In this document: positions 44,780-53,316 of the stretch, piece after piece
Numbering within the stretch: the stretch's first letter is position 1
How the letters are laid out: each line of letters opens with the position of its first letter
NCBI GenBank assembly: GCA_910584865.1
Contig: CAJUCE010000011.1
Span: 1-64,000, forward strand
Direction of reading: 5' to 3'
DNA from: an uncultured Acetatifactor sp.
GTDB taxonomy: Bacteria > Bacillota > Clostridia > Lachnospirales > Lachnospiraceae
Length of the DNA: 64,000 nucleotides
Translations under genes and position numbers: made by a program
The notes under the pieces: generated by a model
Databases searched by the model: none
Told to the model about the DNA's origin: nothing
The model's input: the letters and a program-made list of their open reading frames with translations, nothing else

Positions 44780-45241
44780 TCACTGGTCGCTCTGTTCGGG
44801 CTGCGCTGTGTCCTCCGACTGAACGGTTTCCTCCGACAGCCTGTTTCCCTCCGGATTACCTGCCTGTCTGCCGTCATCCGGCATAATCCTCTTTTCCGCT
44901 GTCACCGCAACATCCGCCCACGCCGTTTCTTCTGCCTGCTCCACTTTTTCTTCCGTCTTAAAACTGTCCCCATAGGCCGGGTCGTCATCCTCCGGACTTG
45001 CATATGCCCCCAGCACACTGTCCTTAATCTGTTTGTACAGTTCCGAAGTGATGGGGAAACAGATATCCCGGTATTCCCCTGCGTGAATCTCCCGACTGGG
45101 CATAAACACGGCCAGCCCTTTCTGGCAGTCTGCCACGCGCACCCCTGTCACCAGGAATTTCCCATCCAGGCAGACCGTAGCAACGGCTTTCAGCCTGCCC
45201 TTGTCCTCATACCGGGCAACAATCTTGCTCTTAACTTTCAT
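44780..45241 (-). CDS. spoVG: SpoVG-family regulator
   Basis: About 153 residues. The first ~90 match SpoVG: MKVKSKIVARYEDKGRLKAV, LDGKFLVTGVRVADCQKGLA, VFMPSREIHAGEYRDICFPI. The C-terminal 60 residues are acidic and specific to this protein. SpoVG is a nucleic-acid-binding regulator of cell division, sporulation and surface genes, and copies are common in Clostridia conjugative elements. AAAGGAGGCTTTG precedes the ATG at 45241. Upstream lie two terminator-like hairpins and small ORFs that may control it. Confidence 0.88.
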   Translation of the reverse strand: MKVKSKIVARYEDKGRLKAVATVCLDGKFLVTGVRVADCQKGLAVFMPSREIHAGEYRDICFPITSELYKQIKDSVLGAYASPEDDDPAYGDSFKTEEKVEQAEETAWADVAVTAEKRIMPDDGRQAGNPEGNRLSEETVQSEDTAQPEQSDQ

Positions 45242-45254
45242 CAAAGCCTCCTTT

Positions 45255-45296
45255 ATTAAATAAAAAACCAACCCTACCACTATAGTAAGGTTGGTT
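45255..45296 (-). terminator. Second terminator-like hairpin, possible attenuator for spoVG
   Basis: AACCAACC (45296-45289 on the minus strand) pairs with GGTTGGTT (45273-45266) and is followed by TTTTTTATTT just before the spoVG ribosome binding site. A 15-codon ORF upstream stops inside the first arm of the stem. Confidence 0.6.
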
Positions 45297-45342
45297 AATC
45301 AGCGCCGATTACCAATAAAGTAAGCAGCTTATAAACATTCAT
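45295..45342 (-). CDS. Possible 15-residue leader peptide
   Basis: MNVYKLLTLLVIGAD, with a weak GAAAG-type site upstream. It overlaps the end of the 26-residue ORF in another frame. Its stop codon lies in the first arm of the hairpin before spoVG, so a translating ribosome would block the stem. Very short and unconfirmed. Confidence 0.3.
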   Translation of the reverse strand: MNVYKLLTLLVIGAD

Positions 45343-45409
45343 CTTTTCTTTCGATAAATCCTCCAGTTATATGATACCAGTATTTCACCTGATAATTTCT
45401 TTTTCCCAT
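45329..45409 (-). CDS. Possible 26-residue small protein
   Basis: MGKRNYQVKYWYHITGGFIE continues RKDECL and stops. GACAGGAGAG precedes the ATG at good spacing, just downstream of the terminator of the defence operon. It has no obvious membrane helix. It may be a leader peptide for spoVG or the start of a decayed gene. Confidence 0.4.
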   Translation of the reverse strand: MGKRNYQVKYWYHITGGFIERKDECL

Positions 45410-45426
45410 CACAATCACTCTCCTGT

Positions 45427-45471
45427 CAAAAAAACAAAACACGATTGTTTTTAGAAACCAACCGTGTTTTG
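45427..45471 (-). terminator. Terminator after the defence operon
   Basis: CAAAACACG/CGTGTTTTG forms a nine-base stem, and the minus strand continues with a run of T (A tract at 45427-45434). It ends the four-gene operon whose last stop codon is at 45479. Confidence 0.85.
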
Positions 45472-45478
45472 ATATTAA

Positions 45479-46123
45479 TCACAAATCTTTTAAGTGCTTT
45501 TTATCTATCATTGTAATATAATCTTCTGGTGCCACTCCCTCTTCCTCAAATAACTTTATCGTGCTTTCTCTCCAAACAGTGTCGCCCTCTCCAACAAAGG
45601 TACGATAAGCCTGCTTCAAAAGGTCAATTACTTTTTCAGCCCAATTATATAGCTTTTCTCTACTCAGATAACAAATGTCTTCTCCAAAAAGAGCTGTATT
45701 ATCTTGTATTTTTTCAGCTGTCGTAACAAAAACCGTGTATATTTTTGCTTCTTTGTACAATCCTAAACTATCATACTTTTTTTGCACCCATAATTTGTGT
45801 CCAGCTGCCTCTTTTACATCATTGGGTGGAATTCTTTTTCCTTCATTATAAATCTTATCTTCAGAAACTATACAAATTTCCCGATTGATAATCCAAATAG
45901 GATCAGGTTCTGCTGTTCCTGATGGGTTAGTAGAGATATATCCTGCAACACACCCCAATAGTTCATGCCCCTTTTCAAAGTCGCTACCATCAGATTTCAA
46001 AAGCCGAAGAATATTATCTAAATAGCTATGAAAATTTTTTAAACCTTTTCCTCCCTCTTTTACTAATATCTTTTCTATTCTCTCAATATTATATCTCATC
46101 AATCCGATATTGTCTTCTTGCAA
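45479..46123 (-). CDS. PD-(D/E)XK-like nuclease, partner of the helicase
   Basis: A 214-residue protein. The central part, AEPDPIWIINREICIVSEDK followed by KIYNEGKRIPPNDVKEAAGH, has the D...(E)xK spacing and downstream Q/H helix of many PD-(D/E)XK nucleases: Asp in PDPIW, then ICIVSEDK. The N- and C-terminal parts are helical. The start is TTG 46123 or ATG 46099 (MRYNIERIEK). It begins six bases after the helicase stop, so the two are co-translated. Helicase plus small nuclease pairs are a common plan in antiphage systems (Hachiman, for example), but I cannot assign this pair to a named type. Confidence 0.6.
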   Translation of the reverse strand: MQEDNIGLMRYNIERIEKILVKEGGKGLKNFHSYLDNILRLLKSDGSDFEKGHELLGCVAGYISTNPSGTAEPDPIWIINREICIVSEDKIYNEGKRIPPNDVKEAAGHKLWVQKKYDSLGLYKEAKIYTVFVTTAEKIQDNTALFGEDICYLSREKLYNWAEKVIDLLKQAYRTFVGEGDTVWRESTIKLFEEEGVAPEDYITMIDKKHLKDL

Positions 46124-46129
46124 ATTATC

Positions 46130-48055
46130 TTAAGTTATATTGAACCAATTAACAGCGATTGTACAGTCACTGGCCCTTCTAAAGTAATCTTTGTATTTAG
46201 CTACATATAAAGGATTGCCTTCTCTATAAATTTCATATGCGCAACAACCCGCTACATAATTCCAATACCCTCTATATCCTTTTAACTCTGGCTCCTGAAC
46301 AGACTTTAAAATGTTTTCTATCTCTGAAAGTGCAGATACATAGTCCTTTTTCCATAAAAAATACTGCATCTTTACTTCATGTTTTGCGGCTTTAAATAAT
46401 TGTGTAAAAACCAAATTATTGGTTTCATCATTTTTATCAATAATATCATCCCTAATTGATAATATGCTTTCCTCCGCCTTTTCCCACTCTTCACCGTGAT
46501 TCAGAAACATCTTTAATAACTCTAAGTATTCATCTATATCCTTTTGATCCATAGAATTGTCTTGGCCAAAAATTATTTCTGCTTGCAATTCCGGATTGAA
46601 TTCTTCAAGATTTTTAGGTGCCAATAAAGAGTTCATCAAACCGTCGCCCATTATACATACCGCTGCATAATCTGTCTGGCTTCTTGTACATCTCCCTAAT
46701 GCTTGAATAAGCCTCGCTTTTATACGTTCTTCAAACAAAGCTCGTGCTGCCAAACGAGTTATCATAAATTTTTCTTGAATATTTGTTGCTGCTGGTAAAT
46801 CAAACAAAATCAACACCCGGCACTCATCATCAGGAAAGTCTATCCCATCAAACCTATTTGCCATTACAGCAAAAGCATGTTCACTGTGTGTAAAAGATTC
46901 TTTGGATTTTTCTATATCGTGGCCATTGAAAGTATCTGCAATATGCTTCTCTCTAAAAATATTTTGTATTCCTTTTTGGCTCTCTAAATCATTAACTATA
47001 ATCAATCCTCTATTAACCCTAGAAGCAATTTTGCAAAGAATTCTAAGACTTTCCTCTTCTTTGAATGAGGCTAACGGAAACATAAAAAATCTTCTTCCAA
47101 TATTTTTGTTGTTCCAGTCTTTCACCATGGGCAGACGCTCTATATGCTCTACTCCATATGCTCTTTCCAATTCCCCACTTTCTCCCAAAGTTGCCGACAT
47201 ATATATCCTGGTTTTTGCACTTCTAAATACATTATTAGCAAAAGTTGGAGATATATAAGGTCTTATTATTATTGATTTCCATGATAAGTAAACATTACAT
47301 GCAAACAGATTATCTCTAATATTAGACCATGAAAATTTTTGCCGACTTTCCTTTAGTACCTCATCAAGAAGATTTTTAATGCCTAAATACTTATCATGGA
47401 GTTTTACACTATGTACCATATCACACCATACTAAATCATCTTGACTTGGTGATTCTTTTGTCAATACGTTATATTGTTCCTCCGTAAGTATAGACTTTAT
47501 TTCTTCTATCATCTTATAATATACATCGCCAGATTCCCTTTGTAATTCGACTGTCCAATTTGCTGATATATAGCCCTCCCCCGAATGTGCATCATCAAAA
47601 ATCAGAACATCTGCACCCTCAAAAAAAGAATTGGTATTAAATATACTACTGTAATTTGTTATTGCAATCGCTTGGCCAGATGTATACCTCATTTTGTCTT
47701 CCGCACTATACTCTGCTCTAGCACCTGTAAATGCTATCGCTTTAATTCCATATTTTTCCACAGAATAATTTGCAGTTTGATAAACCAACTGATTTGTGGG
47801 ACAAACATATACCACTCTTTCTCTACGCTTTCTTCTCCGATATTCAGCTATCAGTAAACCTATTAAAGTTTTTCCTGTACCTGTTGGTAACTCTAAAGCA
47901 ACATCTGATTTGTCAATTCCTTTTTCCATATAGGAGTCCAACATTTTTGACTGATAATCTTGAATCCCCTTTATCTTTCTGCTTTTGTAATCATCATACA
48001 TTTCCTGTGGTGATGCAAAATTAGTCGTATCCCGTTTCCTAGTCACAAACTGCAT
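46130..48055 (-). CDS. Superfamily 2 helicase of a defence-like operon
   Basis: A ~641-residue helicase. Walker A is ELPTGTGKTLIGLL (~residue 60), motif II FDDAHSGEGYI, motif III IYMSATLGE, and motif VI LIQALGRCTRSQTDYA (~450). The C-terminal ~150 residues are helical and may contact the nuclease encoded next. The order and the DDAH motif suggest an XPD/Rad3-like fold without the four-Cys iron-sulphur signature. AAAGGAGAAATACATT precedes the ATG at 48055; the frame is open to 48076. It follows the RloB gene by a few bases, so all four genes probably share one transcript. Confidence 0.85.
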   Translation of the reverse strand: MQFVTRKRDTTNFASPQEMYDDYKSRKIKGIQDYQSKMLDSYMEKGIDKSDVALELPTGTGKTLIGLLIAEYRRRKRRERVVYVCPTNQLVYQTANYSVEKYGIKAIAFTGARAEYSAEDKMRYTSGQAIAITNYSSIFNTNSFFEGADVLIFDDAHSGEGYISANWTVELQRESGDVYYKMIEEIKSILTEEQYNVLTKESPSQDDLVWCDMVHSVKLHDKYLGIKNLLDEVLKESRQKFSWSNIRDNLFACNVYLSWKSIIIRPYISPTFANNVFRSAKTRIYMSATLGESGELERAYGVEHIERLPMVKDWNNKNIGRRFFMFPLASFKEEESLRILCKIASRVNRGLIIVNDLESQKGIQNIFREKHIADTFNGHDIEKSKESFTHSEHAFAVMANRFDGIDFPDDECRVLILFDLPAATNIQEKFMITRLAARALFEERIKARLIQALGRCTRSQTDYAAVCIMGDGLMNSLLAPKNLEEFNPELQAEIIFGQDNSMDQKDIDEYLELLKMFLNHGEEWEKAEESILSIRDDIIDKNDETNNLVFTQLFKAAKHEVKMQYFLWKKDYVSALSEIENILKSVQEPELKGYRGYWNYVAGCCAYEIYREGNPLYVAKYKDYFRRASDCTIAVNWFNIT

Positions 48056-48083
48056 AATGTATTTCTCCTTTAGCATTTTAAGT

Positions 48084-48788
48084 TTATTTATCTCTGCTAC
48101 CTATTTTCTGTAATATCTCTTCCACCAACCTATGTACCCTACAAGCCGGCCACATCTCCGATGGTTTCCGTTTTCCATCTTCCACACATCTTTTATAGCA
48201 TCTCTCCGCCATCTGAACTGCCCTCTTCTCATCTCCATACTGCACCAGTTTCCGATAAATGTCTCTGTCATTCTTAGAATACTTCTGCCCCGTTGCCTTC
48301 TCAAACTTCTCAGCAAACCGGTCACAGCAGGTATAAGACTCCCTAATCACAGGCATCTCTCCAAAATACGCATACATCCATATCTCAAAGCAGGGATTAG
48401 ACCATCCCGCGCCCACACCGCTTTTCTCTGCCGTCTGGATGATCTCGTCAAAGTCCTTCACCTGATCTCTGTCAAAGACGATCCACGGAATCCGATACTG
48501 TGATTCCTGCCCTGTCATTTCCAGAGCCTTCCTTACAAGTTCCACCGTCCTGGCCTTCTCTACCTTTATCACGAGCCTGTCTTTCAGTTCCGCCGGAATA
48601 CTGTCCCGCAGCCCCTCAAAATAATTCTTTTCCGTTTCTTCTGTATCCGTCACGATCAGATAATATCCCAGTTCAGGAACCCTGGCTCCCACTCGTTTAT
48701 TTCTGTCCCGCCTTTTTCCGGCCCTGCTGTCGCTGGGTTTTCCGGCGGCAGTAGCTTTCTTTCCTGCCGCTTTCTCCCTATTTGCCAT
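48084..48788 (-). CDS. RloB-family protein (AbiLii-like)
   Basis: A 234-residue protein. A basic Lys/Arg-rich N-terminal tail (~40 residues) precedes the RloB domain: LIVTDTEETEKNYFEGLRD, WIVFDRDQVKDFDEI, and SNPCFEIWMYAYF. The acidic residues of the Toprim-like fold (TDTEE and DRD) are present. RloB/AbiLii proteins pair with an AAA ATPase in the abortive-infection system AbiL. It overlaps the ATPase gene by 11 bases. Confidence 0.9.
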   Translation of the reverse strand: MANREKAAGKKATAAGKPSDSRAGKRRDRNKRVGARVPELGYYLIVTDTEETEKNYFEGLRDSIPAELKDRLVIKVEKARTVELVRKALEMTGQESQYRIPWIVFDRDQVKDFDEIIQTAEKSGVGAGWSNPCFEIWMYAYFGEMPVIRESYTCCDRFAEKFEKATGQKYSKNDRDIYRKLVQYGDEKRAVQMAERCYKRCVEDGKRKPSEMWPACRVHRLVEEILQKIGSRDK

Positions 48789-50073
48789 CCGCTGTCCTCC
48801 CCTTCAACATCTTCATAGGCTTTAACGCCGGGATTGCCCCATAATTACCTGTAAGATAATTCTTTGCAAGGGCCTCGTCCCGCCGTACCTTATTCCCCTC
48901 TTCGTCCTTAAACTCAACCAGAGAATACAGTTCCGAAACCCCGTCACGGTTCTTATTGACCATCCAGATTTCATCCCGCCGCAGCAATTCATTGGAAAAC
49001 TGCCAGATGTCATGGGTTGTAAACACAAGCTGTGCATTCCGGGTGTTGATCTCCGGGGAAAGAAATGTTAATATGATATTTCTCACCAAAAGCGGATGCA
49101 ACCTGGCATTCAGTTCATCAATGAACAGAGTGGAACCCTGATCCAGTACCTCCTTTAAAGAGGGATATAAGGCAAACATCTTCAATGTCCCGCTGGATTC
49201 CTGTTTCAGCGGGATAGAAGCCATTTTCTCACTGTCCCCCATCCTATGCAGGGCATCAATCTTATAGCTTTTGCTATTGTCCTTCTCGTCCTCCTGGGGA
49301 AGTTCTTCTATACTAAAATCCTGTATCGCCTCGTCAAAAGATGCAAAATATTCCACCACATTATCCTGCACCTCTTTCCGTTCTACAAACCCCTCCGGCA
49401 GAACCCTGGAAAGGAAGAAATTCTCCGCAGGATCACCGAAATTTACAATCTCGTTGCTTAAAAACCAGTCCCTTACCTTTTTCAGCTTGGCAATACGCAG
49501 CTTTGACCCCAAAGAGACAATAAGGGACTCCTTGTTCAAAGATGCTTTGATATTCTCCACATGGTTTTTGCTAAAGCCATTCATTTCCAGCTCTTCACCT
49601 TTTTTGCGATAAAAGATTGTCCTGTACTTATTCCTTGCCGTTTTTGCCTTGGAATACAGCCATTCCTCCACCACCTCGTCCTTTTTCAATGAAAATCCAT
49701 ACTGGTATGTCTTTCCCGTATCCTCTGAATTGTCAACATAAAACACCTCAAAGGTAGTCTCTTCCTCACGGCTGTATTCATCGAAAAGAAAAGGGGGCAC
49801 CTTTAAGTAGGAATCCCCGGTTTTCCTGCGCCGTTCCTCTTCATCACCAAATTTGAAGGACTCGTCTACATAGTAAGTCATATATTCAAAAGCATCATAT
49901 ACATTGGATTTCCCGCTTGCATTGGCGCCATAAATAGCCGCTACTTTCAAAAGTTTATCATTCGCCGCTTCTGCCACATGGTCTTCATGTTCCGTTATTT
50001 TCGTTGCCGTCAGATCTAAAGATACCTCTTCACGAAAGGATTTAAAGTTTTTAAAATTAAATTGAATCAGCAT
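48778..50073 (-). CDS. AAA ATPase of the AbiL/RloA type
   Basis: A 431-residue ATPase: MLIQFNFKNFKSFREEVSLD at the N-terminus is the classic RecF/OLD-like start, Walker A is AIYGANASGKSNVYDAF (~48-57), and the late motif FIDELNARLHPLLVRNI with VFTTHDIWQFSN gives Walker B and switch His. Such ATPases sense infection and trigger an effector, here most likely RloB. The gene is the first of the operon and has its own promoter upstream. Confidence 0.9.
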   Translation of the reverse strand: MLIQFNFKNFKSFREEVSLDLTATKITEHEDHVAEAANDKLLKVAAIYGANASGKSNVYDAFEYMTYYVDESFKFGDEEERRRKTGDSYLKVPPFLFDEYSREEETTFEVFYVDNSEDTGKTYQYGFSLKKDEVVEEWLYSKAKTARNKYRTIFYRKKGEELEMNGFSKNHVENIKASLNKESLIVSLGSKLRIAKLKKVRDWFLSNEIVNFGDPAENFFLSRVLPEGFVERKEVQDNVVEYFASFDEAIQDFSIEELPQEDEKDNSKSYKIDALHRMGDSEKMASIPLKQESSGTLKMFALYPSLKEVLDQGSTLFIDELNARLHPLLVRNIILTFLSPEINTRNAQLVFTTHDIWQFSNELLRRDEIWMVNKNRDGVSELYSLVEFKDEEGNKVRRDEALAKNYLTGNYGAIPALKPMKMLKGRTADGK

Positions 50074-50129
50074 AATGGTCTCCTCATTCTAGGTTTCGTG
50101 TCTATCATCAACTCTTCATTCTCATGTAC

Positions 50130-50157
50130 ATTATAATTCATTTTCAATAAAAATCAA
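50130..50157 (-). promoter_or_regulatory. Promoter of the defence operon
   Basis: On the minus strand TTGATT (50157-50152), a 16-base spacer and TATAAT (50135-50130) form a good sigma-A promoter ~60 bases before the ATPase start. The region is very AT-rich compared with the transfer genes on both sides, a mark of separate acquisition. Confidence 0.65.
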
Positions 50158-50334
50158 CATATAATTTCATATTTTCCTGTTTTATATATTCATTTTTATA
50201 GAAAATTTATATTTTTATACATTTTTATTTTATGCCTCCATAAATAAACTGCTTTTAGCTGTTTATTACCCACTTCTCTATCTGAAATATGCCGCCCCCG
50301 CCCCAAAGGGCAGGAACGGCAGCCATTGTCAGCC

Positions 50335-50586
50335 TTATCCCTGATAGTTGAACAGGCTGGTGATCTTCTGGGTCAGGGTGGGCAGGATGGTGTCCTTGAA
50401 CAGCGTGTACAGCCCCGCCAGCAGCAGCGCACCCACTACCACAGAAATCAGGATCTTCAGCGCCGTATCCACAAAGCCCTCCCCGGATTTCCGGGAGAGA
50501 ACCTCCGCCAGCTTCGCCTTGGCCTGCATCCCCTTCACATAACCTTTTACCGCCAGATTGTTCATTTTGTCAGTCAGTCTCTTCAT
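50335..50586 (-). CDS. Maff2-family small membrane protein
   Basis: An 83-residue protein, MKRLTDKMNNLAVKGYVKGM, with a helix (ALKILISVVVGALLLAGLYT) and the end TQKITSLFNYQG. This matches Maff2 proteins encoded next to the coupling protein in Clostridia conjugative elements. AAAAGGAGAATGAATCT precedes the ATG at 50586. It probably belongs to the membrane channel; exact function unknown. Confidence 0.82.
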   Translation of the reverse strand: MKRLTDKMNNLAVKGYVKGMQAKAKLAEVLSRKSGEGFVDTALKILISVVVGALLLAGLYTLFKDTILPTLTQKITSLFNYQG

Positions 50587-50675
50587 AGATTCATTCTCCT
50601 TTTCTTGATTGAAATTGATTGTTGTATTGGCAGATTCACAGGAAATCCCTGCAGTTTTACCCGTCTTGGTACGGC

Positions 50676-51026
50676 TTACTGATAGTAGCCGATGATGATG
50701 TTCAGCGTGGCGCTTCCCAGCACTGCGCCGATGCAGGAAACGATGGCAACCACAATGCGGTTGTTCCATTTCTTCTGATCCATCTCGTCCGCCGCTGAGC
50801 GCCGGATGCAGAAATAGATAATCAGAAGCCCCGCCACCACGGGAGCCAGCACCATCAGCCAGCTGGTGGCATCGCCAATCAGCTGTTCCGTACCGGTGGC
50901 AAGCTTGCTCTGGCTGACACCGGACGCATATGCCGTGGTGCTGTCTGCCAGCATAAAGAAAGCGGCCATGCCCATGGCACCCGCCGCCCGAAGCCTTACC
51001 GCTGCGTTTTTAATCTTCCTCTTCAT
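50676..51026 (-). CDS. VirB2/TrbC-like small membrane protein
   Basis: A 116-residue protein with a signal-like N-terminus (MGMAAFFMLADSTTAYASGV) and two helices (TSWLMVLAPVVAGLLIIYFC and IVVAIVSCIGAVLGSATLNI) around a charged loop. This is the layout of VirB2/TrbC pilins. AGGAGG precedes the ATG. It overlaps the end of the coupling protein gene by 17 bases. Confidence 0.75.
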   Translation of the reverse strand: MKRKIKNAAVRLRAAGAMGMAAFFMLADSTTAYASGVSQSKLATGTEQLIGDATSWLMVLAPVVAGLLIIYFCIRRSAADEMDQKKWNNRIVVAIVSCIGAVLGSATLNIIIGYYQ

Positions 51027-53316
51027 TCTTGTCTGAACCTCCTACTGTTCTTCTATAACCTTTCACAGACGAAAACATGGAGCCGGCCTGCGCCCCGAAT
51101 GTCTGTGATTTCTGCTGTGCCTCTTTCAGCTGCAGGTCTTTGGTGTAATACACCCAGATATTCCACAAGGGTATCTCCTCTGTCCTGGCCGAAAGTACCG
51201 GGCGGGCTTTTTCCCTGGCCTCCCGCACCTTCCGGTTATGCTCCGGGTCTCCCAGTCCGCACATCCGGTTGAAATACCACTGAGACAGATCAGGGGCATT
51301 CATCATGGCCGGGTGCGCCCTGCTGATGACGATCTGGCTGGGGCGGGAAATCCGGCGTATCTCGTCCGTGGTCAGCAGCTCTCTTGCCACAAGGCTGATG
51401 CTGTGGGAGCTGCTGGGATTGACATACCGCCCGTGCTGGCTGGATAACTGATAGGCCGAAGTAGTGTATTTCCCCAGCTTGTCGCACACATCCTGCAAAG
51501 TCTCCTTATCATCCGCCTGCAGGTAAATCCAGGTCTGGCAGTTGGACTTGACGATGGCTGCCGTTTCCTTGTCATATTTCTGGGTCAGCTGCTCAAAGCT
51601 CTGCAAAAATAAATTGAACCGTACACCCCGGCCTCCGGCCACGGTCAGCTTGTTGGTGAAATCATTCAGTTTCGTAAAATTTCCAAACTCGTCCAGAACG
51701 AAGTCCACACGGTTCTCCAGCCGCCCGCCCCGCAGATCGGACTGGCGCACCAGCAGTTCATACAGCTGGGACACCATCAGGCTGGCGATAGGGTAATATG
51801 TAGTCTTTTCATCCGGCAGAATCAGGAACAATGCCTGCTTCTTCCTGCCGATATCCGCTATGTTGTAATCGCTCTTATGGGTGATGGCATAGACGGAGCG
51901 GCTGGTGAACAGACGCAGGGTAGTCAGGGCGGATGTGTCAAAGCTGCCCTTGGTACGGCTGGGCGCCACCTCCGCAATGGACATCAGCGCCCGTGCCGGA
52001 TGGTTGGCCGGCAGCTTCTTCATGTACTCGCCCATGGGCGTCTTACCTCCCACGGACCTGCTCATCTCTGCGATGAACCAGTACACGTTGGTCAGGTTCT
52101 GGTACTCCGGCCGTTTCCGGTTATCCGCCACCACACAGAGGATAGCCGCCGCTATGGTGGACTTTTCCCCGTTCTCCCATATCTTCTCGTTGGACGTGTT
52201 GTCCCCCACCAGGATGTTGGTGATATCCCAGGCGTACATCTCCGCCCGCTCCACATCATCCTCATTGATGGCGTCTATCACCGGCTGAAGCAGGTTGTAA
52301 CGGGTGCTCTTCTCCGGATTCTTGAAGTCCAGACAGATAACCTCGTAGCCCAGCTTTTTCAGATAATCCGCCGTATAATGGTACAACTCGGCCTTGGGGT
52401 CGCTGATGACCAGGCTCTCCCCGGACAGTGCTATGGAGCAGATGGACTGGATGACCAGACACCGGGTCTTGCCGGAACGGGTGGCGCCGATGGTCAGGGT
52501 GTGGGTATCATCCCCGATCAGGTACAGCTTCTCCCGGTTCCCCATTTTCTCCATCCCTACCACAATGCCGCCTTTGGAGAAGAGTTTATATGGGTCGGTT
52601 CCTTTGTCTCCATCTTCTTCCCTTACTGCCTCTTCCTTTTCTGCCGTCTCCCTCACAGACGGCGGTTTTGCTGCCTCCTTTCCGGCCTCCTGTCTGCCTG
52701 TACCGGCAGGGGATACCACATATTCTACTGTTTCAAAATCTTCATCCTCCTTTGCTCTTGATGGATTTATAGGAACGGACGGGGAGATGGCGGGGGCTGC
52801 TGTCCTGTCCTCCGGCCCGCTCCCTGCTTCCTCCCGTCCGGTATCCTCCGTATCATCTTTTATGCCGTTTTCCTTTTCCAGAAACGGCAGGTTATCATAC
52901 CCTGTATCCAGAAGCATCCGAATCACTTCGTTATGCGGGTCGATAATCTGTGTCTCAAATACCCCGTCCCTCTCTTCCTTTTTCAGCCACCGTGACGAGC
53001 CATGCTGGTACTGGCCTGACGGGGCAGGGGTATAGATATCTCCGGCAACCTTCACAAGCTCGCTCTGATAGCTCCGGCTGTTCTGCACCCAGAAGAGGAT
53101 ACAGCACAGTGCCAGAAAGCCTTCAAAGGAGAGGAAGAGCAGCAACTGCTGGCGCTCGGTAAACAGTCCCGACAGGCACTGAAGGAACGGAACCAGCATC
53201 AACGTATCATACTGCCTGGACATCAGCCCGTGAAGAGCTGCCGTGAAGAACAGGTTCAGGATGGTTCCCACTGCCAGCAGGATAACGCTTAAGATCAGCT
53301 TTTCTTTTTTCTTCAT
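51010..53316 (-). CDS. virD4: VirD4/TraG type coupling protein
   Basis: A 768-residue T4SS coupling ATPase. Two N-terminal helices (LILSVILLAVGTILNLFFTA, LLFLSFEGFLALCCILFWVQ) anchor it. Walker A is TIGATRSGKTRCLV (~280), Walker B DFVLDEFGNFTKL (~537), and the C-terminal part carries further TraG motifs (QSFEQLTQKYDKETAAIVKS). A long acidic insert (~160-250) separates the anchor from the ATPase. It feeds the relaxase-DNA complex to the channel. Confidence 0.94.
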   Translation of the reverse strand: MKKKEKLILSVILLAVGTILNLFFTAALHGLMSRQYDTLMLVPFLQCLSGLFTERQQLLLFLSFEGFLALCCILFWVQNSRSYQSELVKVAGDIYTPAPSGQYQHGSSRWLKKEERDGVFETQIIDPHNEVIRMLLDTGYDNLPFLEKENGIKDDTEDTGREEAGSGPEDRTAAPAISPSVPINPSRAKEDEDFETVEYVVSPAGTGRQEAGKEAAKPPSVRETAEKEEAVREEDGDKGTDPYKLFSKGGIVVGMEKMGNREKLYLIGDDTHTLTIGATRSGKTRCLVIQSICSIALSGESLVISDPKAELYHYTADYLKKLGYEVICLDFKNPEKSTRYNLLQPVIDAINEDDVERAEMYAWDITNILVGDNTSNEKIWENGEKSTIAAAILCVVADNRKRPEYQNLTNVYWFIAEMSRSVGGKTPMGEYMKKLPANHPARALMSIAEVAPSRTKGSFDTSALTTLRLFTSRSVYAITHKSDYNIADIGRKKQALFLILPDEKTTYYPIASLMVSQLYELLVRQSDLRGGRLENRVDFVLDEFGNFTKLNDFTNKLTVAGGRGVRFNLFLQSFEQLTQKYDKETAAIVKSNCQTWIYLQADDKETLQDVCDKLGKYTTSAYQLSSQHGRYVNPSSSHSISLVARELLTTDEIRRISRPSQIVISRAHPAMMNAPDLSQWYFNRMCGLGDPEHNRKVREAREKARPVLSARTEEIPLWNIWVYYTKDLQLKEAQQKSQTFGAQAGSMFSSVKGYRRTVGGSDKNEEED

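Noticed and set aside
45479..46123. Nuclease as HamA of Hachiman
   Set aside because: Only the general PD-(D/E)XK pattern is visible; I could not align the wider family features.
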